From positions 23,590,918 through 23,654,917 of the forward strand of contig CM037833.1 in NCBI GenBank assembly GCA_021234535.1: a stretch of 64,000 bases of DNA, read 5' to 3'. The notes under the pieces are model-generated. The model saw only the letters and a list, made by a program, of their open reading frames with translations. It was not told where the DNA came from and did no database searches. The translations under genes and the position numbers were made by a program. This DNA is from Stichopus chloronotus. Taxonomy: Eukaryota > Echinodermata > Holothuroidea > Aspidochirotida > Stichopodidae. Below are positions 12,545 through 25,800 of the stretch, piece after piece (the stretch's first letter is position 1; every line of letters starts with the position of its first letter).

Positions 12545-15500
12545 TCAATTAGCATTAATCAACCGTGGCAATGTCATATCACAATAATCAGAGATCTACG
12601 AACTTGGCATATCCAAAAAAGGTTCATATTTCACTAAGCTCTTGTACAACTTTTATATAATGTAGACAATGTTGAAATCGCACTGTACTTTAACACACAA
12701 ATATACCAAACGAAGTAAAAGAAATGACACGTTACAGACAAAACAATTCATAATACAGTGAAAAATAAATTGTTGACTTTAGATTTAAGGTTCGTTCATT
12801 TTAAGACACCTAAAATCCTTCTGACGCAATCAATATTATGATACTAGGAGTTTCATTCACTAAAGCCATCCAAACGCACGCTTTAGCATTTCCTCCTGAG
12901 GAAACAACTGTAACTAAATACACAGCTCTTGTCTTTTTTTCTTTGCAACTCTTCTTCTTTTTCTCTCTCTCTTCTTCTTTTCTTGTGTTTCTTTTTTTTT
13001 TTGTTTAGTTTGTGATTTTCCCCCTTTTTTCCATTATGAGACAAGAGTAGAAAAAACTTATTTCTGATTGCCTCTACTTTCATCAATTATATTCAACGTA
13101 TATACATTGTTATTTTTCTGAGCTGTACAATATATTCTCTGCGTGTGCCTGTTTTAATACTATGAGCATAATAATATTTTAAATACAATGCCTTTTTATA
13201 TCTGGATTGTAGGAGAAAAACTTGAAACTTAATTGTTGATCGTTATGATGACATTGTTAGGTTACGTTTACCACTACATGTAGCGTGTACATTTGTAACG
13301 ATTTTAACAACTTAATTAGCATGTATATATCGGGTAAAATGTATAACATGAAAATCTTACTCAATAAACGCGGAAAGGGATTTCTTGTCAATTAAATACA
13401 CATTGCACCTACCAGGCCTAATTGAGATCTATTCAATTTAAATAGTCATCACTTTGGTGCAAACTACGCATACTATGAAAACCTGAATTTGACTTAAGAA
13501 TTTGTCTTTGACTAGTTTCTTTTGTTACTTGCCTTCGGTTGCCAAAAAATCAGATCTAAATGCTGTCAGCGTGATTGTTTACAAAATTTCAAATTGGTAA
13601 ATTGAGGAAATATTGTCATTCGTTGCTAAATAATCGACAGCAGTATAGGCTAGCTCTGATCATCGACAAAAATAATAACGTGTATATATCACAAGTAATA
13701 AATGTGTAAATTTTCTTAATAGACTAAAATATCGCTTAATCAAGTGTACACAGGAATCTATTGCCAAATACACAACATTACAGAATACTAATAATGAATC
13801 TGTCAATAAGCTCATTGTGACATGTTTAAGAATTTTTGCCTGTTCAAAACGTTATCAATGTAATGTCAGAAGTTAATTCAATAAACTCATGACGGTTAAT
13901 CATTAGAAAGTACAAAATATTGCTTGTTACTTTAAATTTATTTGGATATTCTCGATTATTAGTACATTGTTCGCAAAGAAAGACAACATCTCGATCAACG
14001 TTAGTGACGTGAAAACCTCCCTATTGGCTTATAGTCTTTAAAATGGTTCGATGGGACAAAGTATATTAATCAAACGGTAACACATTCTCGGAAACGCCTT
14101 TTAAAATCAACTTCTACCATAATTAATGATGTGAGAAATCTGGTTCGCCTGTTATTAATAACATGCGATTAATAATAAAACATCATTTCTATCAGAATAC
14201 AGAGTTCTAAAATATTTACATCAACTACATGACTTCATGACGGAAGCCGATTGACTTCCCATATCCCTTTACTGAAACTAAAAGAAAAAAAAAAACAAGG
14301 AAATTCTTTGCGCCGAGTTGCATGAGTGCCATATTAACACATGTACTTAGAAGATAAAAAAATATGAAGTTATCAACAAAACCATATACAGATCTGTTGC
14401 AACATGCAACAACCCGTCTTTCAACCTTTTCATTTGTGATATAAAAAAAAAATTGTCATGGCGGAGAATTTGTTTTCCAAATCGGGTGTCTTTGAATCGG
14501 TACATTCTTAGAAAAACCCCACAATTTCATGAAAATTCTCCCACTACCATGGGAAAAACCTGCAAGAAACTTTCAAAGGTTACGACAATACTTGTTTAGA
14601 CACGCCACAGACGACAGGCTACTGATGACGATTTGCCATACCAAGGGAGAGCAGAAACTAGTTAAGGTTGGTCATAAATATATTCTACACCTGGCAAACA
14701 TCAAAGCTAAAATGTCTTTCGCATGAAATCAAGTACAATGATTTCGGGCCTTCCCTGAAAATGTACAAACTGAGCTTACCGACTCATTGTTACGTCAGAC
14801 AGTGTACCGCTTACCCTTATTTTCCCCGGCTCAGATCACCCAGGAAGAATCAAAATGTCGATTTCTTGTCAATACAAAAAAAGTGCCCCTCAAAACGGGT
14901 GGAGATAAACCAAAAAAAAAAATTAAAAACTCCGAAGCAATGTGTACAAGTGACACCTACTCGCATTACACGTCTTCTCTCCGACTGTGTTACCGAAAGA
15001 TCCCACAATTGGTATAGTAAAAATAAAATTGCCACTAAATTGCAAATTAATTCAAAGTAACCTATCGGAACAAAACTGAGATGAAAGACGACTCATCCAA
15101 GTTTAAAAAAGTGCGAATTGCAACTTTAGTGATCAAATGCAATAAAAAATAGTTTTCAACTTTATGACTATGTCGTTTCTTTAATTTCTATAGGACTACT
15201 TTAATTACAGTTTACACAACACCTTCCGATAATTTTTAAGTTTTAAAAGTTTTTGAGCATCGTTGGAAATTACTGGAAGGATTAAAGTTGAAATATAAGT
15301 TGAACATTTTGTCATGTTTTGCTACAAGAAAGTCAAATATGTTATAGCTGCTAAAAAAAATCCCATTTTGCATTCATGAATATTCATATCCATATCCTGC
15401 TTGATTTTAAGTTACAGTGATTGACAGCTAGTTTTCTTTTGGAGTCTGAGTTTTGTAGGGCCAACAACAATATCGAAACAATTGTCATATTAAAATATCT

Positions 15501-17420
15501 TCAAGATTTCTTTCAAATCGCTTCCCTTAAATACCGACGAAGAGCAAATGTAGATGATCAGCCGATTGCCAGGACAACTCATAATCAGATAACAGATACA
15601 ATAACATGCACATAGTCACACTTCCAACAATAGACGATTCCATATTGCCTTCTATAGACATTCTCAATATACTGGACGTATGTCTCTTTCAAGATCTCCT
15701 TTCTTTGCTGACTATTACGAGAGATGAATAAGGAAACTCGAGTCGAAACAGAAACAGAAATCGACGAATATGGTGTTAACCCATGCGATTTTTCTCTCTC
15801 GCAAAATTACCACATCGATAGGAGTCACCCAATAATCTAATGGGTTGCAAGGATCAAGAAATACAATAAACTATGACTCTTGGAGCATTTGGGAAAAAAA
15901 AAAAATGAGGGAAGGTAGAGTGGTAAACATTTTGTTTAGTCCCCTACTTTTTTTCATCGGGGCGGAAAAGTCACAGGCATTGGTTGCAAGATGATCAAGA
16001 GACTCGACGAACACAGTACACCTTACGACCTACGTAACTAGAGTTTTTAACTAATCCTCGAAATGAATGAGGGGCACTTAGGTGTGTAATACAGAAATAC
16101 CAGTATGCCTCTGTTGCATTACCGCACCCAGGATTTTGAGCTTGGAGGTTCAACTGAATGTTGTGTTCAATCTATCAAGACTCTCTACGAGAAGCGCCAG
16201 CATCAATTGTTGTGGAGAGTACCAGAAAAAAAAAAAAGTAGAAAGATACTCCTAGATTGCCAGAAATCGCCATTCCCAAGTAAAATCCAAGAAATGGTAC
16301 TGTTAGTCTTTTCTTGAAAGGAAAATTACCTTAAGTTATTGAGAGTTTTCCTCTGTACAATCCTGATAAAGTTTTCCACTGTAAAAGGCTGTATACGTTT
16401 ATGTATTTCATCGTGAATACTATACTTGCTTAATTTGGAATCCTGAACATCGGCAATAAGGTCATCATTTCCTAGACGCAAACGGAGCTGAATTACCCAA
16501 CTTGCATATTCTTCACCTTCTTTTTTCCCTTTTTTTTTCATTCTTCTCTATTCCTATCTTTATCTTCATTTAATTTGTGAAACCCTGAAAAGGGCACCAG
16601 TGTCTATTCGAATCCGTGGAGGGGGACGGGGTGGGCTATGGTAGGCCGCTACTGGTCTCTTAAACTTTGGACTGATGACTACGCTGTACAGCACACATCT
16701 ACATAACCATATGTGATGAAAACTCTGACGTAGACTGTTTCATTGAACTGGTAGGCGTTTAATTAGTGATTCGTAGATTAGAGATAGTAATGGAATTTGA
16801 GACTTTTCTTCCATTTCAATTCTGAGATACATGAACTGATTCATTCGATGCAATGAAGCCGTTAGATCGAAAATCGGCTTTCACAATTCGATACTCTTCA
16901 TTATATCATAGTAGTCGTGAGAGAGTAGTAGTAGTGTGTAGAGAGGTTTTGCATTCACCTTTATATCTAACCAGGCCTTTCAGAAAGTTTTAAACTTTGA
17001 TTTACCTTTGTTCATAGATATCTGTAACGCCATTATCCCCACATTCGACTTCGATATTGTAAAATTCAAGTTATCGTTATCCCCTAACTGTATAAATGAA
17101 CTGTCACACTATGTGTAACAGGATGTCATCGTCTAGAAGTGCAAATATTAAATGGTGAAGAAGTAAGGGTACATATATACGTATGTCCTTCATGAATCAC
17201 TGCGGTTTGCATCAATAACCTAAATTGATACATATATTTCCTCATCCTGAATGAAATAAAGATACATTCTAAATCAGAGTTATATTCAGGTGCTTTCGTG
17301 TCTGTAGAATGTAGTAATCCCTTACAAATCTCCAAAGATAATATTAGTTATAGTGGTACATCATCGAGTTGGAAACTATTTTACTTTATCCGGTCAGTTC
17401 CAGATTTTAAATGTCTTGTT
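12545..17420. other. Intergenic stretch, nothing recognised
   Basis: AT-rich DNA without a supportable gene. A pyrimidine-rich, CTT-dominated tract lies near 12930-13010 and several A-runs follow. The open frame at 14668-15060 (130 codons) is lysine-rich around A-tracts and lacks any domain signature. Confidence 0.5.
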
Positions 17421-17960
17421 TTGGAATTGATGATTCGACTCTAGTGTAACTCGAGTCACTATTTTCGGACTGGTGACTTGACTTGGACTGATTTATTGTG
17501 ACTTGAGTTGGACTTTCCACAAATGACTTTTGCCTGACGCTCGTTTCCAAGAATACATGAAAGACAGTGCATAACTCATAATGATTCTTGTGTCATTAAA
17601 GCCATCAGATATGTATTAACATTGAAATAGATTCATTTTTTTTCTAATTAACTGCACACATGAGATCCTTATTTCAGGATTCGGACACCCAGCTTGAAAC
17701 AACCCGAAAGTGCCTCTTCTGGTCACCAAAGAAGTCAGTAAAGCCAAAGATTTTCTTATACACTCCACGTCAACTGATGAACACTCCTTTCTGTGAGATC
17801 CTGGGACGTAGTGTTATGGTGACTTATGAACTTACTTTCTCCCAAATCCAAATGACATGATTTGCCACTGTTTGACATGTGACTTGGTAGACTTGGAACT
17901 AAAGCAAATGATTTGTGATTTTATTATTTTTCTTACTTGCAGACATGGACTTGTAACGTT
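17420..17960. repeat. GACTTG/GACTCGAGTC-rich dispersed repeat, degenerate
   Basis: The sequence carries repeated GACTTGGACT, ACTCGAGTCACT and GTGACTTGAGT motifs, in two blocks at about 17440-17515 and 17870-17950. The motif family also occurs at 6784-7012 and 48599-48770. It looks like an old member of the same mobile family with unclear ends. Confidence 0.45.
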
Positions 17961-18032
17961 ACTTGCCACCATCTCTGCCAGATTGAGAGTAATAATATAA
18001 AACAGGTGGTTCCTTAAAGATTGGCCACATTC

Positions 18033-18900
18033 AACCAGATGGTTAGAGTGTTTTGTGTCAGCTCTTAAGGGTAAGGTATTATGATCCACTTTGCGACACC
18101 AATTATACTCTGTAACAAAGAATATTCTATATCTCAAACGCATACATCCTCCTTTGGTCGAATTTGTTTAAAAAAAACAAAAAAAAAAAACAAGACGATT
18201 TCTAATAATAAACAAGATGTTCCGAACTGTTTGGATGTTGCAAACCGAGAAGCCTATATTTCAGAACTACTGTGTGAAGTCAGTGGGAAAGAATAGACCT
18301 TAAAATATTCATCAAGATGTGCCGGTTATTAGGAGCTTCACGTCGCTCCCACTGTTAAGCTACGTTTGCCGACCTCAGGATCTTAAGTAAGTTACTATCT
18401 ACATAATTGTAAGGCCGGAAATCATCTAGCCTAGTGTAGGCAAGTGCTGCACATAATGTAGAATTTTTTTCATGGCGAGCTGTCATCTTTTCGGCTATGT
18501 TTACATTCTCACTGAGAGCAACCTATCCATTGTTTTTAACCTAATGTCCTGTATGGTCCAACTGTGCTTGTATTAACAGTTAACACGAATATGTTTCGGC
18601 AAAACATTGTTTCAACAACACACAATTTTGTTGCAATTTAACTGTCTACTATCCAATAAATTTCATGGCTGTTTTGAATGATTGACCATTGACTAAATCA
18701 ATAAATCTTGACAGAGTTCAACAGTATGGTTGGATTGTTTTGTGTCAGCTCTAAATAAAGGTAAGGTATTATGATCCACTTTCCATATCTCAAACGTATA
18801 CACCCTCCCTTAGTGGAACAATATTGTTGACATTTAACTGTTGACTATCCAGTAAATTTCATCGCTGTTTTGAATGATTTACCACGATTGGCTAAATCAT
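18033..18900. repeat. Direct repeat of about 180 bp, first copy split by about 460 bp
   Basis: Three blocks occur in the same order in both copies. The first contains TTTTGTGTCAGCTCT and GGTAAGGTATTATGATCCA (18033-18092, 18719-18782). The second contains ATATCTCAAACG (18129-18162, 18784-18818). The third contains GCTGTTTTGAATGATT (18626-18700, 18820-18899). In the downstream copy the blocks are contiguous. In the upstream copy blocks two and three are separated by 18163-18625, consistent with an insertion after duplication. Confidence 0.7.
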
Positions 18901-21900
18901 AGAAATTTTACAGTGGACATCCTGATAGTCACCCCTCGAACGAAGGTCTGACTCTGAGCAGACGACAGTTTTAAAAAATGCCCACCAACACAACTCAAAT
19001 GTTCCACTTATTCAAAAGACTTGTTTTGTCCTTGGTAATTCGAAAATAATACCCACAAAAGTCGTATTGCTCCAGTCATAAACAATACCATGCATTGGTC
19101 ATTTTTCATGAAGAAAATGTGTGTATTCGGATATAGCAGGAGCTGGGTACACAACTAACGTTACTCGTTATTCTTATAGGCCAGTACAATAATAGTGGCG
19201 TGACAAAGTTTCACACAAATTACGCCTTAAATCCAATTTTATTACTACGTTTGAAAAAAAAAATGAAGTTGCACATGTCATAAAATATCTGGCATCGTGA
19301 TACCATATTCTTCAAGGGATTAGTCAATGAAGATAATTGATATTACATTAAACGTGGGAACATTTGTCTCTCTTATGTGAAAACGTTATCTCAAATAGTA
19401 TCTTGTTGTTGGAAGTTACCGATTTTAAAATGCATCTCAAAATGGTATGGAAATCTGTTATGTTACACAGGGCACTTCTGCACTGTTGAATGTCCAACAT
19501 GTTGAATATTCTTACATTCTGTAATAATTTCGGCAATCATATATGACACCCTAAGATATTTTATGAGATGTTACCAGCACCTCTTTAAATTTTAAAGGAA
19601 GTAACTTATCACCCCGGCTATATTTTTGGCTTTTGGATAGCAAAGGTCTCAACTTCTTTGATTGACGGCAAATTTGAAAGATGCACAGTAGCTCATATTG
19701 CACATATTTTTGGAGGAAATTTAGACAGGCTCAGGGAGGGACTAGACGCAAGTTGTTGTGAGAATTAAAACTGTCTGGAGTGATAAATTTTTGTTTGTTT
19801 TTTTCAATGAAAATATACCACCCATACAATCTAAATTTTCACTGATTATCAAATTTTATTTTGAAATAATGACTTAAATTTAAAAGAAGTAAGAGTTATA
19901 ATATAAGAGTTCTATAATTTGGCTCTATTACAAGGGTCTTAACCATCTTCAGGTAACAGGGAAATCTTCTTGATCAGAGACATTTTTTTTAAATAACAAT
20001 ATTTTGAGTTGCGAAAAAGGATATTTACATGGATTTTGAAATTAGTAGGATAAAAATTAATAAAAAAGGAAAAAGTCACGTTTAAGAACCCCGTCACTTG
20101 TCAGTGGAATATGCCCTTAAACATACATCATCTCAAGTTTAAGTATGGATACCAGTTATGGTCAGTATTTGTGCTGCTAGAGTCTACTCTTTAGTATGCA
20201 CCTTTATGTAATACTTCTACCTTAATGCAATGGGCCGAACGAGCCAAAGTAAACAATCAGGTGGATGACGTATGTTGGTTATTAATGTCTTCTAAGATGA
20301 GCTCGTCAGTTGGACAGAAGTTAATGTAAAAGTTCTACTTTATGACCTGATGAAAGTTCGATATTTACAAATGATGATTGAACACACAATGCAATCATTG
20401 ACTACACTGATTTGGGGTTAACAAAAATATAAAAGCAGTACAATAAAACACTGTCATCGACTGTGGCTAAGAGTTTCTAATTAAGATTGTATCCCTGCGC
20501 TAATAATGTTGTGGTACTGCACATCCTCTCAAACAGATGACTAACATGCACAGAAATAACGACCAGACGAACAGCTCTGCGATACTGTACACTCGACACT
20601 TATAAACAGCAAAAGTGATACACAGAAAAGCTCTTCCCTTCCTTAAAGTGGTTTCCTTAATTCTCAACTATTAAACTCTGTCTATATGTCTGTCTGTTTG
20701 TCTATAAGTCTGTCTCTTTTTCACTAATCATATTTATTGCAAAGATGTTTCGAAGAGCTAACAATCTCCAAAGAGCGTACGTAAAAGAAAAGTACCCATC
20801 TCTTCGTGTTTAATATGATCATAATAATATAACCTTAACTGCACAAAATAGGCTATGACTTGCACAACTAACATAACGTTTAAGCCTCTACTTAAAGGGT
20901 GTCGAAGGGTTTCACGTGTCATTGAAAGTGTCAGTTCACGAAATATATTTGTTGAAGCATTACTTTATAACGGTCAGTACACGCATATCGTTACACTTTC
21001 TTGGTCTTAACCCGTTCGTGACAAACTGCCTTTCCCTCTCTTTCCTCTCGTTTATTTCCTTATGGATCGCCTCGTCCACGTCCCCCCTTTTTGCCAAGGG
21101 GTTTCCCTGCCGAAAGGATTCATTTAACAAAATACTTTCAATATTTTCACTTCCTCTCCATATGGAAATATCATTATAAAAAAATGAACAATTTTACGTG
21201 TAGAAATATGCAATTGCAATCAATAGAATTGCTTTGTTTTTCCTTTTTGTAGTTTGGAATCTGTTTCGTTTAGCAATAATATTTACTTCTGCTTGAATAA
21301 TTATGTCCTACGGCATGAAATAATCCATATGTAACCCATGATATATACACATAATAAACATAATAATGAAAAAGATATTTATTACTTCATGCAATTTCAC
21401 AATTAGATGCAAAAAATCACAAACTGTGCAGGTATTGTGTAACTTAATTTTGTCATTTACAAAGCAAGTGCATGATCAATCCTCAACTCTAAAACAATCT
21501 AGGAAAGGTCGTTTTTCCAATTTTCAATTTGACCGCCTTATTTGTGTTATGGGATACCTACCTGTATTTTTCCATGAGATTGTTCACCTATTTAGGAAAG
21601 AAAGAAAGAAACGACATATTGTTTTTTTTTTTATCTTTGGCAAGTATTTTTTAAGCAGCTTAAACTTGTACCTCATTTAAATACATTGTTGTTTCTCCAC
21701 TTTTGAATACAGTCTACGATTCTCCTTTTTTTCAATAAGAGTAACATATTCTTCACTCTTGTGACTTCAAGTAATGCTAAGGAATGATTATTAAACTATT
21801 TTAAGCTACAGCAAAGATTTCGCAAATACAATATTTTACCCAAGTAAAAATTGCATAGTTTTATGAAAAATCCATTTTTTCCCTTACAATCCTTAAAAAG

Positions 21901-22573
21901 GAAAAACAAAAAACGAAGAGATGCAACATGAAACTTTAAAAACTTTTTTAGAAGACAGAAAACATCGCTTCTCAGTTAATTATTTATTTTTCATCACAGA
22001 ATATCTCCTCTGTAATTAAAATTTGAAAATATTATTTTATTATCTGATAAAATGTCTCAACTTACGATAGCAGAATGCTTGCTGTGACTCATGTCATCGC
22101 CATTGGCTTCCTAGAAACATGTACGAAAACTTTGAATGTTTATTTATGCTCGTAAGACTATTAACTATAATCAGGACTTTGCATGTTAGTCTTTACGATC
22201 TGATCACCACATTATCAGTGTTCATGTCATTGTATATTAATATATCGGTTACTTATTTTTTTATATATAATATCATGTACATTAAAGTAACATTACAATA
22301 TAAAAAGCTATATCTTCGAATGTAACCAACTTTACTAACATAAATGAAGCAAAATCTATCACCAGTACCCAACAAACTATTAACGAAAATATTTCCCTTA
22401 GAGATGATGCTTTCTCACCTTCCAACAGCCGTTACTGAAGTTGAGGTACGTGTCAATATCCCATCGAACTGCCGAGGACATAACAACAACGTGTATGTAA
22501 AATACTAATTTAAATTACTGAGAAGGTTTTACGTATTGCAGCAGACCATTAACAAGATTGTCATTAAAGCTGA
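18901..22573. other. Intergenic stretch, probable 3' flank of the NACHT receptor gene
   Basis: No gene is recognised. Reading on the minus strand, AATAAA-type signals occur at 22139-22144 and 22036-22041, a few hundred bases beyond the proposed stop codon at 22574, and could end the NACHT receptor transcript. Additional LRR exons cannot be excluded here, but I found none with clear splice sites and matching phase. Confidence 0.4.
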
Positions 22574-22859
22574 TCATTCATTACCTCCTCCTATACCAAA
22601 GTAATATTTGTAAATTAGAGCATATGTGGAGGAAAGTTTCAAACCTTTGAAGTTAAAAAAAATTACATGGGAACTACTATCTTTATATTTAAAAATCTTC
22701 AAAATTAGCTCGCATATTGTAACATTTCCGGCAAATTGGGATACTTCATAACGTTCAGCCAAGGACAAGTTTTTAACGTACCACGAACATTTCTGCTTTG
22801 GAGACTCTGCATCGTCCTTTCCCGACTTGATTGGTTGCGGTAAGATGCAGCTTCTGAAC
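22574..22859 (-). CDS. NACHT receptor last exon, LRR-like
   Basis: The acceptor is TTATCAG|GTTC. Read straight through to TGA at 22574 the frame gives 95 codons, including V-K-N-L-S-L-A-E-R and C-E-L-I-L-K, reminiscent of degenerate LRRs. An internal donor (TCGTG|GTACGT at 22782) or one near the end (GGAG|GTAATG) could lead to further exons, so the C-terminus is uncertain. Confidence 0.5.
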
Positions 22860-25800
22860 CTGATAAAAATTTGTATGGAAATCTTAATGTTAAGGATGAT
22901 ATCAGGATGTTATTAATTACCTAACTATGTGTAGGGTATAGTAGGGTACTGACATTTACTATGATACACATACAAACCTATTCTACGTTTGCATCGAGTA
23001 ACTGGATATCAAACACAGGACTTGACATTTCTTTGCTAAACGTTTGAATATGTTCAGGAGAGAAAAATCTATGTAAATGTATTTCAAGGTGCTTACCAAA
23101 GTAATTGCAAGCTTTCACACTTTTCAGCGTATTCTAAAATCTTTGACACTTCGTCTTCAGTAAACTGTCTTCCTCGATCACTTATCTCTAACTTCTGCAG
23201 CGTATTTAAGACTGGTACATGGAGGTCAGAATAAAGCAGCAGGACGCTGTGTTCAGTATCCACTGCTTCCAATATGTCGACAAATGTTACGTGAGAAATA
23301 GTTTTCTGTAACGTTGAAAAGGGTTTTGCTTTATATATATAGGTGATATAAACAGCAGTTGGGGGAACGCCATAATGTTATTAACAAAAATTTCGAGGTG
23401 CAAAGATTCTTCTTATGAGTTCCATGTATTATTTAATAAAGGTTTCCATATTTTCCTTTATTTGAATTTTACTGATTACTTATGGCAAGATTTATACCAG
23501 ATTGGTACATAAAATGTTTTATTACCGTTGTTCATTGACTTAATGGGAGAGACGTATATGATTTTGTTTCATATTTGTTTGTTTTGGTCAAACCTTTGAC
23601 TCTTTGTTGTGTTTTTGGGTTGGGAATTAATCGTCAATAGTTTGAAAAAAAAAATGCTATAGAGCATTTCAATGATCACGGAATAGGTATGAAGAATTTC
23701 AACGTTATTTTACAAGGACTTATAACAAAGTAGGTTGTACACAATTGTTGGCTTATTCTACATTTTTAACTTTTCACTTCCGGTTCATGTGACAAATACC
23801 TTGTACTTGGATGCAATCTCTAGGAGTTGGATCGTAGATCTCTGAAGCAATCTGTTATCTCTCTCCTGGATGTAAAAATTCGCAGATACCAACCTCTCCA
23901 CACTCTCCAAGATATTATCGACTTTACCGTCTCTTTCCAAAATGCACAGAATAGCAAATTTGTTGTCATGCCTTTGCTCTTGCAAGTATTCGATGATAGC
24001 CTTAGACGCATCTTTGCTAATGCCGCAAGCGAAACGGTAGACGTACTGAAGATCCGCCATATCTATCAACTCAAAGTTGTGGTCTGAGCTGGTGACAGTG
24101 CTCGCGAGATGGTGAGCCGCGTACCACTCACCGAATAATTTGTGGTAAAACCTAACGTCGGTCTGATAATGAATGTGTGTTGAAGTACCTGGCTTGTCTG
24201 AGTCATCGAGATACTCCTCTTCTACCAAAATACCGATCTTGATGTACTGTTCGTAAAAGCGTTGGCCTAGTCTTTCGCACATTTGCTGCTTCTTCCAAGT
24301 AAGCTGTTGCTTCTCCCCGCTCAGTCCTTCGAAGGCAATTTTGTCAAGTTCGGCGTGGCTTTTCTCGTAGAGCTCCCATTCTTTGTCTGAGTTGCCATCC
24401 ATCTTGTTCTTCATGTGACTGTGGAAGCAGGAAATCATGTACCGGAAGAAACTTGTCACTGATGAAAAAGACCTAAACGATTTCTTCTCGTGCGTCATGT
24501 GAGCAAATATCACAAAGAAGAGAGGAACTTGACATAAGTCCCTGAGGACGGGGTTTTCTTTCAACAGAAGCTTAACTTCCTTAACAGCACTGTCATCATT
24601 ATTTGTAACAGCCTTCTTTATGTACATAGCTCGTGCTTGCTCTGAAAAACCTGTTAGTCGAAATCTATGGGTGTTCGGCGCAAGATCTTTGGGAACATAT
24701 GATGACCGCGTCATTACAAGAACGTCAAACTCTTCGAATAGTTCTTGCTTTATTATGTTGGCTACGTCTGTGTCTGGGTCACCTCGGTCCGAGTATTCGT
24801 CGTAACCGTCAAGAATCATTACAACTGAACTACAAGTTCTTAGTACCATTTTCACGTCGTATTCCGTCAAGGAGGAATACTTGAAAAGGGAGTTTCTCGA
24901 AATAAATTCAAAGATGGACTTCATTTCCCTAATGTTCCGCAGTCGTAGAAACAGCACAATTTCAGTATCTTTTAAAGGTGAAGACTCAACCCGGTTACAC
25001 CAGTCGTATGCAAACTGGAGAGCAAGTGTTGACTTCCCATAGCCTGGATCACCCTCTATGATGAATCGTTTGTCTTGCTCTTTTTTATTGCTCAGTATTT
25101 CGTTGTAAGAATTTAAGGCTTGCCATGACTCCTCTCCGGATTCGTACAAGCTCGAGTCCAGTTGTTGAATACCGCACTCGACAAACAATTTATCGACAGA
25201 ATACATCCTGTCTTTAACAAAAGGTATTGGTTGTACGGTGTTATACAGAAGTCTGTATCGTTTCCGAAGAATTTCGATGAATTGAACTTTCTTCTCAGTC
25301 TCTCCTCCAAAAGAGAAAAAGCTGTCTGGAATAAATATGAGAAGAAAACAAAGATTTTTTTGTTTTGTTTATTTCTTTTTATTTCTTATCCTTTAAACAC
25401 AAACTTTATTTTTGTTTCCTCAGATAAAACAATAAAACATTAAAATTTATGGATTAGATACTGAAAGTTAAACGTCTTATATTTATATCTTGAGTAAGGT
25501 AGCACCTTTGGTATGAACAAATCTGCACTTATAAAACTAAAGAAAGAAGACAATGTTCATAATCTGGATAAGTAATGGTTTTCCACCTTACCTGTGGTCG
25601 GAGACAACTGTATCATTGGTGTGGTCTAAGGAAAGGGTAAAGAGATGATCAGCAACAACTCTTTTACTAAACGTGTCATTAAAAATGATAGGCTAAAGAA
25701 TTCATCGGACTTACGTGTAAGAAATATCCTTTATCTAATTGCCGTCATTATTAAAAGAGGAGAATAAACAATTAAGAATATATCTTTTTTGCCAACTGCC

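Noticed and set aside
14668..15060. Plus-strand open frame of 130 codons
   Set aside because: Its lysine-rich parts come from A-tracts. No ATG start context, no homology and no splice sites that join it to another exon.
16326..16541. Minus-strand frame with an E-E-Y-A-S-W-V-I-Q-L-R-L-R-L stretch, possibly a gag-like piece
   Set aside because: Too short and isolated; the K-rich start is an A-tract. No nearby retroelement parts.
23820..24884. Several short frames overlapping the NACHT exon on both strands
   Set aside because: They are shadows of the intact NACHT reading frame.
25113..25310. Separate minus-strand frame at the start of the NACHT exon
   Set aside because: It is out of frame with NACHT. 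The frame that continues NACHT upstream to the acceptor at 25325 is open and phase-correct.
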